Notes: generated from the sequence alone by a model not told the origin. 64,000 nucleotides of DNA from Eretmocerus hayati (GCA_029851415.1 CM056742.1:62010454-62074453); one strand, 5' to 3'; positions 12,540 through 23,627 are shown, counted from the stretch's first letter. Program-made: numbers and translations.

Positions 12540-14884
12540 TCAAAGATTGTAAGGCCTCCTATCTATCAGATTATCAGTTCTAATCAATGAATACTCTGAG
12601 CCCTCTGAAACTCGATAAGAGTTTAGAGACTCTTCAAAACTTACAGTAGTGAAGTTTTTGCATAAAAGGAAAACTTCGTCATTGTCGTTAGCGACAATTT
12701 CTGTCATCGTCCCAAAAATTGGGCTACAATCTGGCTCTGGAGCTCTTTTGCTCGCAACCACTAGATTCAAAGTATATTGCATACCATAGACACGAATGTT
12801 ATCACATTTGTAAAGAACCCTCTCGTCCCTGTATTGAAGATAAGAAACCAACAGAATTTTACTGAGAGTATTCCTCACTCTGGTGAGACGCCCTACTTTT
12901 GCTTCGATTTTCTCTCTTGGAGGCTCATTTGTCCCCCAAATTGCTGCTTGATTGATTTGGTTCATTTTCATCAGTGTTTTAGGGATGTTTTTGAAATTAC
13001 AGCAGATGCTTGCATACTTTTTGAACGGGCCATGTTTTTGCTCAAACGTGAGACAACATAAAGGACGCAATGGTCCAGATTTCTCAATGCACTCAACAAA
13101 ATGATCAAAGTGATGAAGTTTGTTTATAGCTCTGACTCGATGAGAATGAAGAACGTAGAAATTCCCAATCAGTTCTTTGATAAGCAAACTCAAATAAGGT
13201 AGAACGGATCCATGTAGTTTCATAGAAAATATGATTTCATTGATTCTATTGAGAAGTGAAAAAGTTTGCAAATGTTCATCTTCAAGTGGGACTTTGACTG
13301 AGAACAGAAATGGGAGAACACGTAGCAAACACCAAGTTTGCATAGCTTTTTGAGGAGCAATGTGATCTGATAAATTTCTCAGAGCAGTTTCTTGGAAAAT
13401 CCCAGAGGGCTTGTTCTTTATCTCTGTAGATCCATAACGAAATTGATCTATTCTAGAATTGAGTAGGTCAACAGTGAAGTCATACTCTATGGTTGTTGTG
13501 AAATGGAGTATAGCGAGTTTCAGAATTAGTTGACCGATGCCTTGTAAGTCATCATGCATTATGTCAAAAAGATGGTTTTCTCTTGCATGGAAATATCTAG
13601 ATCGATGCAAAGGACTGTCAGAGTTTACCCCAGTTTCTGTTGAGTTATTTGCGTCATTGCGAATAAGCTTGAGATGGCGTTGGTGTAACTCTCTGGTTCT
13701 TCTTTGGAGATTTCGAGCAGTTCCTGCTTTCAACTGATCTCTACTGATCATACATGATCTACAAAAGTGCCTTGCGGAGGGACCTAAGAAACCTAATAAT
13801 TCATGGGCAGCTGAAGTATCGGCAGAAACTTCCATAATTGATGCTCTTAGGATATAGTCTCTCCCATCAACATCAATTAAAATCCCATCATCGCTCTCTA
13901 AACGATCCAGATCGTTGAGAAATGGCTTTAAAATTTTTTCCACCCCATACTTATTCTTATCTGCCGTGTAGTACAGTGTTGGAACATGGATACCTCCCAA
14001 AAACTCATTCAAGTAATGTGGTAAGTTATCAATTTTGAAATAAAAGGCTCCTAGCTTATGAGGATGAGTTTTTGTTCCCAGAGTGTCGTTGACCACGAGA
14101 TCATCATTATAGAGAATTATTTTCAATGCTTGTGGATACGTTGCAGAGAACGGGTTTGAATGGAAACTTCTACCATCTCTAGTGTTTTCGAGCAAATCTC
14201 CTGGAGAACATCGTTCTGAATTTATGCTACCCCTGACCTCCTGATGCGATAATAATAACTTCATAGTTTTAATGAGAGATACATATTAAAATGTCTTTTC
14301 TACCTCCCGTTGTTCATATTCTTTAGTTTTTCGATTAAAACGGTGTTCAAGTCTGGTACCTAGATGGAATTCTGATGGACCATTAAATGTACAATAAAGT
14401 TGCATATTTTTCACCTGTTTATCAATACCATTAAGATTTTGAAATGGTTCTCTTAATTCCAAACTCTGGAAGAACTGATCGAAACCAATATCTTCTGGAT
14501 CAATTCGGTTCTCTATCAAGAAGCGTTGAAATTTTTCTGTAATGAGAATTGCTATCTTTCGTGTATAAGCATTAGCAGCCTCACTGATTCTATCAATGTT
14601 AGCCACAGTAAAAGTTGAATTTGATCTCAACTTTGCAATCATTCTACTTACTGCACAAGCAGCATTCATTGGCTCCCTCCCTGGAGCCTCGACAAGTGCA
14701 TTTTAGTTTGCGTAATCTCTCTAAAATTTTGACCGCCACAAATAAAACCCCCTGGCCGAGCATTGTTAGGTATTACTTGATTAATCCTTTTGTAGTGATT
14801 AGTGAAGCTGTTCATGCCCCTCAAAACCAGCCCACAATCCCGGCAAATGAGTTCATCCATTCTGACTGAATCTACATGGAACAC
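12540..14884 (-). pseudogene. tnp2/KDZ-like transposase with degenerate N-terminal zinc finger, broken
   Basis: The minus-strand reading is in three pieces. Piece 1 (14884-14666) has a degenerate C2H2-like start, CRDCGLVLRG. Piece 2 (14669-14286) is in another frame; its ATG overlaps the TGA of piece 1. Piece 3 (to 12540) is in the frame of piece 2, separated only by the TAA at 14286-14288, and runs open for over 570 codons. Numbered from its first Met at 14264, piece 3 shows LYNDD (54-55) and DNLPHYL, then ADTSAAHELLGFL with D149. CRSC is at 168-171, ENHLFDIMHDDL at 229-240 and FEQKHGPFKK with E408. The layout (Asp, Asp with a nearby CxxC, later Glu) resembles tnp2/CACTA-type and KDZ-type DDE transposases and a related uncharacterised animal family. 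The C-terminus (LIDRRPY) looks natural. One stop and one frame break in an otherwise open gene suggest recent inactivation. The DDE assignment is inferred. Confidence 0.7.
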
Positions 14885-15437
14885 TCAGGATAACAGGATA
14901 AAAAGGCTCAACAAACTGCAAAGAAGGGTATGAAAACTTGCTGAAAGAATTAAGGGGAGGTGCACCCCTGATTTTGAAGTCTGGCCTAGAAAGTCATCGG
15001 GAGCTGGAGATTTATATTTACACGTACTTTTTCGATCTGAGAACGATGGCGTAGTCGGTTTTTCGAAAATAATTTTTTCGACCATATGTATTTTTCGGTT
15101 CGCACCCTCTTTGTCGGATCACCAAACCCACACGAGATTTTGTTCAAAATCACAAGAAATACACCCAAAAAAGTATACAAATTATACCGATAAGGAAGAT
15201 CTCATCGATATTTCGACTCTATCACTCGATTTGATCAAAGACATTTAATGAATGAATTTATCGTTCTATCGAGCCACTTATAATCGTCGCGCTCAGGCGA
15301 CGATCACAGTTTGACAAGTGTCGAACTGCGACCTTGGAGGCTCCACTTCTATAGTGGTTGCATCACGAAGGGATTTCTTATTTTTTTGGATTTTCCAATT
15401 TTTTATTGTAAGATTGGCCAAGAGATGAAAAAATTCT

Positions 15438-15511
15438 TCCTCGGGTGGGACTTGAACCTCGCATTCTCCGGTACTCCGGACCGGTGCCTAAACCAATTAC
15501 ACCACCGAGGC
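15438..15511 (-). repeat. tRNA-like repeat unit inside the TIR element, copy 1
   Basis: The minus strand has CCTCGGTGGTGTAATTGG (A-box-like) and GAGGTTCAAGTCC (B-box-like). Terminal CCTCGG/CCGAGG pairing and a CCGGT/ACCGG anticodon-like stem are visible. The loop lacks the usual T before the anticodon and the T-stem pairs poorly, so I call it tRNA-derived, not a functional tRNA. Confidence 0.6.
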
Positions 15512-15762
15512 GATTGCGAATTCAGTCGCTCGGGGAAGCTTTCTCTTGCCTGAGCGCGACGATTATCAGTGGCTCGAAAGAACGATAGATTCATTCATTG
15601 AATGTATTTCACCAAATCCAGCGATAGAGTCGAAATATCGATGAGATCTACCTTATCGGTATAATTTGCATATTTAAATGGTCATGGTTCCGTGATTGAC
15701 CGCATCGAAAGATTGACATAAGAGATGAGGGAAGGCTTCCAAGAGCGAGTGAATTCGCAATC

Positions 15763-15836
15763 GTCTCGGTGGTCTAATTGGTTAAGGCGCCGGTCCGGAG
15801 TACCGGAGATTGCGAGGTTCAAGTCCCGCCCGAGGA
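15763..15836 (+). repeat. tRNA-like repeat unit inside the TIR element, copy 2
   Basis: Same tRNA-like unit as at 15438-15511, in the opposite orientation, with GGTCTAATTGGTTAAGG and GAGGTTCAAGTCCCGCC. The tail (TCACTTGGC-like sequence is absent; it reads GAAGAATTTCTCCATCTC) and the following CTCCACTT-related block recur inverted around copy 1, showing that a longer unit was duplicated. Confidence 0.6.
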
Positions 15837-16189
15837 AGAATTTCTCCATCTCTTGGCCAATTTTTCAGTGAAGAATTGAAAAACCAAAAAAATGAAAAAT
15901 CCCTTCGTGATGCAGCCACTATAAAAGTGGAGCCTCGAAGGTCGTAGTTTGACATTTGTCAAACTGTGATCGTCGCCTGAGCGCGACGATTATAAGTGGC
16001 TCGAAAGAACGATCAATCCATTCATTGAATGTATTTGATCAAATCGAGCGATAGAGTCGAAATATCGATGAGATCTACCTTATCGGTATAATTTGCATAT
16101 TTAAATGGTCATGGTTCCGTGATTGACCGCATCAAAAGATTGACATGAGAGATGAGAGAAGGCTTCCAAGAGCGAGTGAATTCGCAATT

Positions 16190-16228
16190 GTCTCGGTGGT
16201 CTAATTGGTTAAGGCGCCGGTCCGGAGT
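16190..16228 (+). repeat. Truncated third tRNA-like unit
   Basis: The first half of the same unit (TCTCGGTGGTCTAATTGG to CCGGTCCGGAG), then an abrupt join to GTGCGACGATTATAAGTGG, sequence that normally lies further along the unit. The copy has lost its second half. The offset from copy 2 is about 424-428 bp, so copies 2 and 3 are tandem. Confidence 0.6.
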
Positions 16229-16279
16229 GCGACGATTATAAGTGGCTCGAAAGAACGATGAATCCATTCATTGAATGTA

Positions 16280-16738
16280 ATACACCCAAAAAAATTCACA
16301 GTCCGATCCATCAAATTCTGTGAGACCGGATACATTTTTTAGGGTTAAGAATCTGGATTTCCTTGCTAAAATGCCTCAGAACTACACAAAAATATTGAAA
16401 ACTTCGGAAAATTACAACATTACTTTCCTGTTCAAATCAAAAAATTACATTGGATTAGTCAACAAGAAGAACCAGAAGTCGAAATGTTTTATTTGAAAAA
16501 TTAGACATGAAATTATATAAATTTCTTGATATTCTTCATTGACTCTTGGAATATTTTGTTCTCTAATTCGATGTAATTTTTCAATCTGAATAAGGAAGTA
16601 TTCTTGTGATTTTTGGAAATTATCGATATTTTTCGTTCTGAAGCTTTTTAGCAAGAAAATTCAGATTTCTGAACCGAGAAAATGTATCCAGTCTCACTGA
16701 ATTTGATGGATCGGTCTGTATTTCATTTGGGTGTACTT
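16280..16738. mobile_element. Foldback inside the 2 kb TIR element
   Basis: Arms begin at the left near 16280 (ACACCCAAAAAAATTCACAG, then GACCGGATACATTTT) and at the right near 16738 with the diverged inverse (GGGTGTACTTC, GATGGATCGGTCTG). Inverted similarity continues for over 100 bp into each side. Confidence 0.55.
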
Positions 16739-16945
16739 CTTGTGATTTTGAACAAAATGTCGAATGGGTTTGGTAATCCGGCAAAGAAGGGTGCGAACCA
16801 GAAAATAAATATGGTCGAAAAATCTTTTTTTTCGAAAAACCAAGTACGCCATCGTTCTTAGATCGAAAAAATACGTTTAAATCTGAATGTTCAGCCCCCC
16901 GTGATTTTTCAGGCTAGACTTCAAAATCAGGGGTTGCACCTCCCC

Positions 16946-17371
16946 TCCAGTTGACACCTCTTAGGCATGAACACCTCAAACACTCTTGTTTTACCTCATA
17001 GAGTGACCAAGAAATCTCCAGATTTTACTTTTTCTTTTGTAACTTGTTCAATCCAACAATTGACCATGACCTGAACCAACACCTGAAATTATTCATAGAA
17101 CACTCCATTACCTCAGAAGGTTAAGTTTTACACCTTAGAGTTACAAGGTTTGAGTGCTTGTTTTATGTCAACCCATGTATGCGCTTGACTCAAAAATGAA
17201 TTTCACATATGCACCGCTTATCTTCAAAGAGAAATGGGTCATGTCAAATGAGAGTTGAGTTATTCACATCAGATGTGAATATGGAGTGACTCGACACATC
17301 ACTCAATCTTCGAGCGATGAAAGTCACTCGAACAGAATTAGAGAGAAGCTTTCGATTGATTAGAGATACAA
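16946..17371. other. Non-coding interval with an ACTCGA motif cluster at its right end
   Basis: No gene was seen. GTGACTCGAC, TTCGAGCGA and GTCACTCGAA lie within 17285-17333, related to the clusters at 8.2 and 19.6 kb. Confidence 0.45.
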
Positions 17372-17886
17372 CCCATCAAATAGTGGATTTTCCTGCAACG
17401 TTTCCTGAAAGTTGTATTTGCAACCATGCAACGTTCCGAAATTAGTCGGATATATCGATCGTGTCTAAAACGTTGTCGCAACATTAGAATGTCTATAACG
17501 TTTCTGGACGGTTCCAAATATAAATAAACAATCTCATCGTTTTTCTGAGAGTAAGTGGACATGTTTCTGACTGAGCACGACCGAGGGAACTGAAGGGGCA
17601 TTGAGCTGATAGACTGCGGGAAAGAGAGTGTTAGAAACGATTCATTTATTCATTCAACAAAGAATTTTCCAAGTATTGGTTGTAGAGGAAACATCCCGGA
17701 AACCATGGTACAATCTTAGAAAAACGGCTGAAACGTCCAGAAACGTTATCGGCAACCCGCATCTGGTAGACATTCTAATGTTGCACCAACGTTTCAGACA
17801 CGGCATCTCCGACTAATTTCGGAATGTTGCATGGTTGCAAATATAACTTTTAGGAAACTTTGTGGAAACATTCACTGTTCGGTGGG
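17372..17886. mobile_element. Foldback element, about 515 bp
   Basis: The left arm starts CCCATCAAATAGTGGATTTT and the right arm ends with a diverged inverse (AACATTCACTGTTCGGTGGG). The inner blocks GCAACCATGCAACGTTCCGA and its inverse near 17820-17845 pair well. No transposase is encoded. Confidence 0.65.
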
Positions 17887-17939
17887 AATGCGCTCCTGAT
17901 GCCAGATGTACAAGTCTCGCGAGTTTTAAGGAAAAGAAT

Positions 17940-19145
17940 GGCAATTTTTTCCCGAAATCACCCCTATTGACAGAATCTTTCACATAGAAGTTTGCATGTT
18001 TTTCTCAATAAATATATACTACTTGAGTTCGATGAGGGATACGTAGATGCGGTTCACGAAATTCGGGAAGTCTTGGAAGAAACCTATCAAGATTGGTTTT
18101 GTGAAGTTGATCCTGAGGTATTATGGGTGACTTTACCGAGCGAAAGTGTGAAAATCACACAAAACGAATTTCTATGGAACCCAATCTTTAGATTCTTGAT
18201 ATTCGGTGTGAAATTTCGTGTTCGTTCAGCAAGGAAGAATGGTCCGGAATATCGTCATGCTTTATGAATCATTTTTCAGCTAAATTTTACGAATCTATCT
18301 TCCAGGCGAGTGGAAATCGTCTGTCTCCTGTGCATTCAAATGTTGGGGACATTTCCTCCAAATTGACCACTTGGCAGAGTCAATTTCATGAATTGAAGCC
18401 AGATTCACAGCGTCCTGAAGAACATGAAATTTCGATGTCTACGGAGAGTTAGGTCCGAGGCATTGAAGACAGCGACGAGGAAATCCACGCCTGGTGGCGT
18501 CCGCCTATACTTGCCACGCTCGTGCTGGGAGTTCAAACCATTATACATCAAATTGCAGCTATCGGTTTTGATGCATGAAATTGACTTCACCAAGTAGCTA
18601 TTTTGAAAGAAATTCTTTTGTCTTTCCATTTCCATTGCTTTTAAGGGTTCAAATTTCTGCGAATGTGCAGAAAACACGATTTCCAGTTACCTGAATGATA
18701 CATTTGTAAAATAGCAAGAATAGCAACATCAAAATGCGGACAAAGAATTTTGAGACATAGGTTTTCCAAAAAATCCAATATTCCTTATGAAATGTCAAAT
18801 TTCCGAAAATCTAAAGATTTGGGTGTCTGAGAAATTAATACCTTCATGCTATTTACTCTTTTATTGCTCGTCGAAAATACTTATGATTTCAGATCCACCT
18901 CACAAGACCAATTTTGATAGATTCTCTAAGACTTCATGGAATCTGCGAGACTGCATCTCCGTATCTATAATCGGATTGTTGGAGATAATTGAAGAGGATG
19001 AGATTTTAGATACACGAGAAAGTCTTATCATCCCATAGCAAAGTTCATATTTTGTATCACAGAATGGGATGAAAGAGTGCCAAGAAAAAAATCTGAGACA
19101 TGATTTTCCCTCGTAGGGTCTGTTTCGCGCGGAACTGCTCATGTA
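17940..19145. mobile_element. Diverged relative of the long-TIR element at 53.4-59.9 kb
   Basis: The left part near 18030-18060 (GGATACGTAGATGCGGTTCACG) and right part near 18950-19100 (TGCATCTCCGTATCTATAATC, AGTTCATATTTTGTATCACAG, ATCTGAGACATGA) match, at lower identity, the inner TIR blocks at 57.92-57.96 and 58.91-59.12 kb. The inverted arrangement is preserved. Frames inside are short and unrecognised. Confidence 0.5.
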
Positions 19146-19926
19146 CGATAGATGTATCCAACCTATCCCAATATGCCGATTTCAGGGATTGGCACTATAG
19201 TTGACCTTCCTGCAATTTTTCCAACGTTCGCTACATCAAAATATTACGATATGAGTAACTTGGGCCAACGCTGAATGATTTCTGTCTTTCCCAGGAATTC
19301 AAAAATTTTTCGTGTATAGCAGTTTAAGATTGCCCGGAGAATAGCGTTCAGCAAAACTGCAATGCCCACATGTTTTTGGTTCGATTAATTTTATGAGGTG
19401 GTTTGGCGCATTCGATCTCTTGTTACAAAAACTCCAAAATCTGCAAATTAGATTCAAGTAGAATCTGAAGCGAATCGATGTGCAAAATGCAAGGATCAGT
19501 ATGAACCTTAAGGTCAGCATATCGGAGTGTACCAATTGCTTCCTGGTCTTTAAAAGTATTCGAGCGATTTTCATGACTCGGAACTCGAGTCACTAACCAA
19601 GTCGAGCCAACTTGCTCGCTTTCGAGTGGAAATTGAGAGAAATAACTCACCGTTTGAGTGATTTTCGGTCACTCTATCGATCGAGTAATTGGAATAACTC
19701 TTTCGGTGCTGAAAAGAGATGATTCCCAGAGTTTCAGCCGGATGCATCTTCTAGACCCCTTGGACTTTCCAGGTCAGAATTTGTTTATCGCGTGAAAATA
19801 AGCTGGAAGTAGTGATTTGGCCAATTGAACATTTCAAATCGTGGCTATACGCGAAATGGGTGATTTTATGAACTTTGTGGGTGATTTGAATGATGGGGGC
19901 AAGCTATACCCTCTTTTGTAAATTCT
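19146..19926. repeat. Non-coding interval containing a third ACTCGA motif cluster
   Basis: Between about 19565 and 19690 the motifs GAACTCGAGTCAC, AAGTCGAGCC, TTCGAGTGG and ATCGATCGAGTAA recur. With the cluster at 17285-17335 they flank 17.37-19.15 kb, as subterminal repeats of one larger element would. I see nothing else here. Confidence 0.45.
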
Positions 19927-20274
19927 CAAAATAGTATATTTTACATCGAGATTATGAGGTTGTAGCTCGCTCCTAAGCTATTGGTTTTCGGCCCGAGTCG
20001 CAGAAGAGAGTCAACATAATTGCTCGGAAGCGGGGAACCTCATGATCGAGGCGCGAATGCTGTTTTATGCAATTTTGTAAGCACTGCAATTTTCGGTGCA
20101 ATTTTCCGATGTTTGGAGGCTTACAAAATTGCATGAAATAGCATTCGCGCCTTGATCATGAGGTTCCCCGCTTCCGAGCGGTTATTTTGACCCTCGGCTG
20201 CGGCTCGGGCCGGAAACCAATCGCTCACAGTCGAGCTACAACCCCATTATCTCGGTGCGAAATCTACTATTTTG
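19927..20274. mobile_element. Foldback element, about 350 bp
   Basis: The left arm starts CAAAATAGTATATTTTACATC; the right arm ends with a diverged inverse (GCGAAATCTACTATTTTG). Inner arm blocks match closely, for example GCGGGGAACCTCATGATCGA against its inverse near 20150, and TTATGCAATTTTGTAAGC against its inverse near 20122. The loop is about 45 bp. Confidence 0.75.
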
Positions 20275-20812
20275 ACTCGCTGTGCAGTAAAGTGTCTTTC
20301 CTGCACTGATTTTCCTCTTTCTCGCACAGTTTGTCGAAAAACACAGTTCGATACACGCGGGTGTGAAACCTATTTTTCCACCCTTGTATCGAAATGCGCT
20401 ATTTTGGCGAAGATGAAATAGCTCGGATTTAGCTGTTCGATATTGTAAACTCAGCTCCTTGAAGGTCTTAGAGCAAATCCCAAAGTGAGCCCAGGTACAT
20501 TAAAATATATTCAGGTGGGCCACATTTGTTGAGAAAATAGCATAATGTGGGCCAGTCAGTGGTTCCTGAACCGTTGCGATTCATCGTTTCAAGTCTAATT
20601 AGCAATGATTTGAGTCATGACCCAAATTATATGAATACTTCTAAGGATTCGTTTTGACTCATAAGGGGCTAGAATATGAAGAATCTAGATTAACTCCGTC
20701 AAATGGCCCTCCTGTCCAGAGCTACAAGCAAAAACGTCCGCATTACCTGTATATCTATATATATCACTTTTCAACATGGTCCTATATGAGTAATGTTGAT
20801 CTCAGGGGGTCG

Positions 20813-23612
20813 ATTTTAGATTTCGGTCTAGACCAGTCGCGCGGGTCTAGTGACCAGAATTTGTCGAGGTAGCGCGCGACCTGCGCGTTGATTCGCGATT
20901 CCATCGTTCCTCGCTCCGCGAACCTTGGGTTAGGTTAGCTCGTATAGCTGCGTTCTGCGGGTTTGTGGTATACTGTATACGTGATTGTTATCAAAAAAAT
21001 TCGTGTGCGTTTGAGAAACGCGTTAGGAACGGAGTTCCAAGGTTCGCTTATAAGTATATATGATGGAGAACTTCGGTAGAGTTTTATTTGAGCTTCAAAT
21101 TTTCCAAGACTCGTCATAAAGCGTACCCGAAAAAAATACACGGCAATAAAACTAAATAATTGAGATGGTTCGCATTCATATATCCTGGAGTGGTGAACAC
21201 CATGCATTATAGCCAGATAAGATGATACGTTTCTGATCTTGGGTGGACTCTTTTGAGATTATAGTAGAAGACTTGAAACAAGCTAGGAAATATGAGTCTG
21301 AATCATCACTATTCAGTAATTGCTAAAAAAAAGCATCAAAACTGGAAAATCAAAGATACTTCACTGTAGTGTCCATTTCAGAGACGCTTCCATTGTAGGG
21401 TCCATTGAATCATTGAGATATATAATAATCCAATGAATCTGAGTACCAACTAAACTTATTTATCTTAATAAAAAGCAATCTTTTATTCTTTTAGACTCTT
21501 TATCTTGTCTGGAGAGCACCGATAATCTCATTTGAACAGATTGGGGCTTTTGATGATGAATGTGTATATTCAACAAATTTGATCTGTGATGTTCCCCCAC
21601 ACTCTTCATTTCACTACTCATTTCATTTCAATCAAAGCTCTAGAAAGTTCATGAGAATCTATTTGAATGCATATGAATCAAGTATGAGTATTAGAATTGA
21701 CCATGATGAATCCACATCAACAAAGGAGTGTTAATTTTGGTCTCAAATTCTTGACTGAATGAGTGCGCACACTTGACTACTTGCTACCCTACATGTAGTG
21801 ATCAACTCTCCTGGGTAGTTTTTGCTCTATTCTAGTGGCATATATAGAAGATCATTGTTGGTATTCCCTGTTCATGTTTGAATAGATATTCAGAGTATGT
21901 TAATCTGGAGAAAGCCCAGCAACATGTGTACAGTCGAAGTGGTGATACGCGTAACCCATATTCAGAATTTTGGACAAGATGACCAAAGATTGAAAACAGC
22001 TCATCATGATTTGACGCAATCATGAGTTACCCACAAACACTACTATATTGGCAGATAACCTGTCTTGAAATGCTACTAATGGAATCACAGTTTACATACA
22101 TAGTACATACTTCCCTTACTAGGCAAATGGGTTTTGCCGATAAATATTCTTATTTCACAATCCAAAGTTGATATGCTTTTTTTTCTGCAAAGCTGCAACA
22201 ACCTTTTTCAGCTCATACCACTTGGTTTATGCTTTAGGAAGTTTAGCAAAATGTATTCTGATCCAACGATTGAGGCTAAACTAAAACTGCCATTAATGGA
22301 TCAAGGAGACATAATTTGACTCTTGTTATTGTAACTTCTAAGTAAATCCAATTTCACCTCTGTAGCAGAAGACAAAGCCAATATAACAAGAAGAAGAAAA
22401 TTCCAAACAATTCACAACATTATATATAACCTTTCTCTAGATTTTAGTATACCTATTTAGATGTAGCTGCAGTGATAATACTGACATGCATGAGCTGAAA
22501 ATAGTGGCACGAACAACCAAAATAGTAATGTTTTTGTAGGGCTTAGAAAAGATGAACAATATTACAATTAATCCTTTGATTATGCTGAAATTCAGCAGAA
22601 CATGAGGGCGCTTGGAGAGTCCCAGGCTCTCATTTCTTATAGAGAAGGACTTTTGTAAGCAAGAAAATTCATTAAAATTCAGAAATTCCTAAGTGCCATG
22701 TATATAAAGTCTCACCCCCACGACCACACATTTTGCACTTATGATCACCACACAACCTCACTTTCCGTATGTAATGAGCAGTGAGAATTCAGCAAGGAGG
22801 CATTAACCAGCATCAGAAGCAACAATACTGATGAATCCACCGCATGTATGCATGGGGAGCATCAGACAGCCCCATCACGCATCACGCCCCATAGCAGACG
22901 GATATATGTGCATCTGTGATATATGCTGATATTATGCGTTGGGAATACACGCGGTTTTCCAGCCCAGCCAGTATACCTATATTGCGTGACGATTTTTCGT
23001 TGCATCTGTATGACGGGTTGCATCGAATCTCGTCACACGGGGCGGTGTCGGTTCGACGATTTTACTCTTCAAGCAGACGAGCGGAAAGGAACTCCGTTCC
23101 AATAAACATAAATGAATGTTTATTTGACAATCATGACCATGCTGTTATCCGGCGTGAGGTTGAAAAGTGTTGATGAAATATCTCCATCAGTGAGAGTTTC
23201 ATCTCTTTTTGATCAAATATGATTGACTGTCGTGATGCTGTGAAAATGAAACATTTTTTTTGCGAGCTGCACTGTCACATACAGTATCACGACAGTCAAT
23301 CATATTTGATCAAAAAGAGATGAAACTCTCGCTGATGGAGATATTTCATCAACACTTTTCAACCTCACGCCGGATAACAGCATCGTCATGATTGTCAAAT
23401 AAACATTCATTTATGTTTATTTGATAACAATTACTTATACAGTATACCACAAAACCGCAGAACGCAGCTATACGAGCTAACCTAACCCAAGGTTCGCGGA
23501 GCGAGGAACGATGGAATCGCGAATCAACGCGAAGGTCGCGCGCTATCTCGACAAATTCTGTCCACTAGACCCGCGCGACTGGTCTAGACCGAAATCTAAA
23601 ATCGACCCCCTG
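20813..23612. mobile_element. Nested TIR DNA element, 2.8 kb
   Basis: Inverted termini of about 180 bp (20813-20997 and 23421-23612) begin CAGGGGGTCGATTTTAGATT and share TTCGGTCTAGACC, GCGCGGGTCTAG, a GAACCTTGGGTTAGGTTAGC block and GGTATACTGTATA. The two ends are nearly identical, so insertion was fairly recent. No transposase frame was recognised in the interior (21.0-23.1 kb), which is AT-rich. It separates the left terminus of the 13.6 kb candidate from its subterminal repeats. The TSD is not clear (flanks GTTGATCT and TGGCTGTA). Confidence 0.75.
23101..23422. mobile_element. Foldback hairpin, about 320 bp, inside the 2.8 kb TIR element
   Basis: Arms of about 140 bp are nearly perfect inverse copies. 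AATAAACATAAATGAATG at 23101 is matched by its inverse ending at about 23421, and CACGACAGTCAATCATATTT near 23288 by its inverse near 23230. The loop is about 45 bp with a T run. This could form a long hairpin if transcribed. Confidence 0.8.
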
Positions 23613-23627
23613 TGGCTGTACTCTCTC

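Larger units (their letters stand above)
14954..16945. mobile_element. Non-autonomous TIR DNA transposon, about 2.0 kb
   Basis: Inverted termini of about 220 bp: left 14954-15170, right 16725-16945. Both begin GGGGAGGTGCA, continue with CCCCTGATTTTGAAGTCT, and share an inner block around CAAAATCACAAG. There is no transposase frame. The interior is built from tRNA-like repeat copies and a foldback, listed separately. It inserted just upstream of the transposase-like pseudogene. No confident TSD was seen. Confidence 0.7.

Noticed and set aside
15438..15836. Functional tRNA genes in divergent orientation
   Set aside because: The loop lacks the usual base before the anticodon, the T-stem pairs poorly, and the units are tandem repeat copies within a transposon.
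22916..23173. 85-codon frame in the nested TIR element
   Set aside because: It overlaps the arm of a foldback hairpin and has no recognisable domain.
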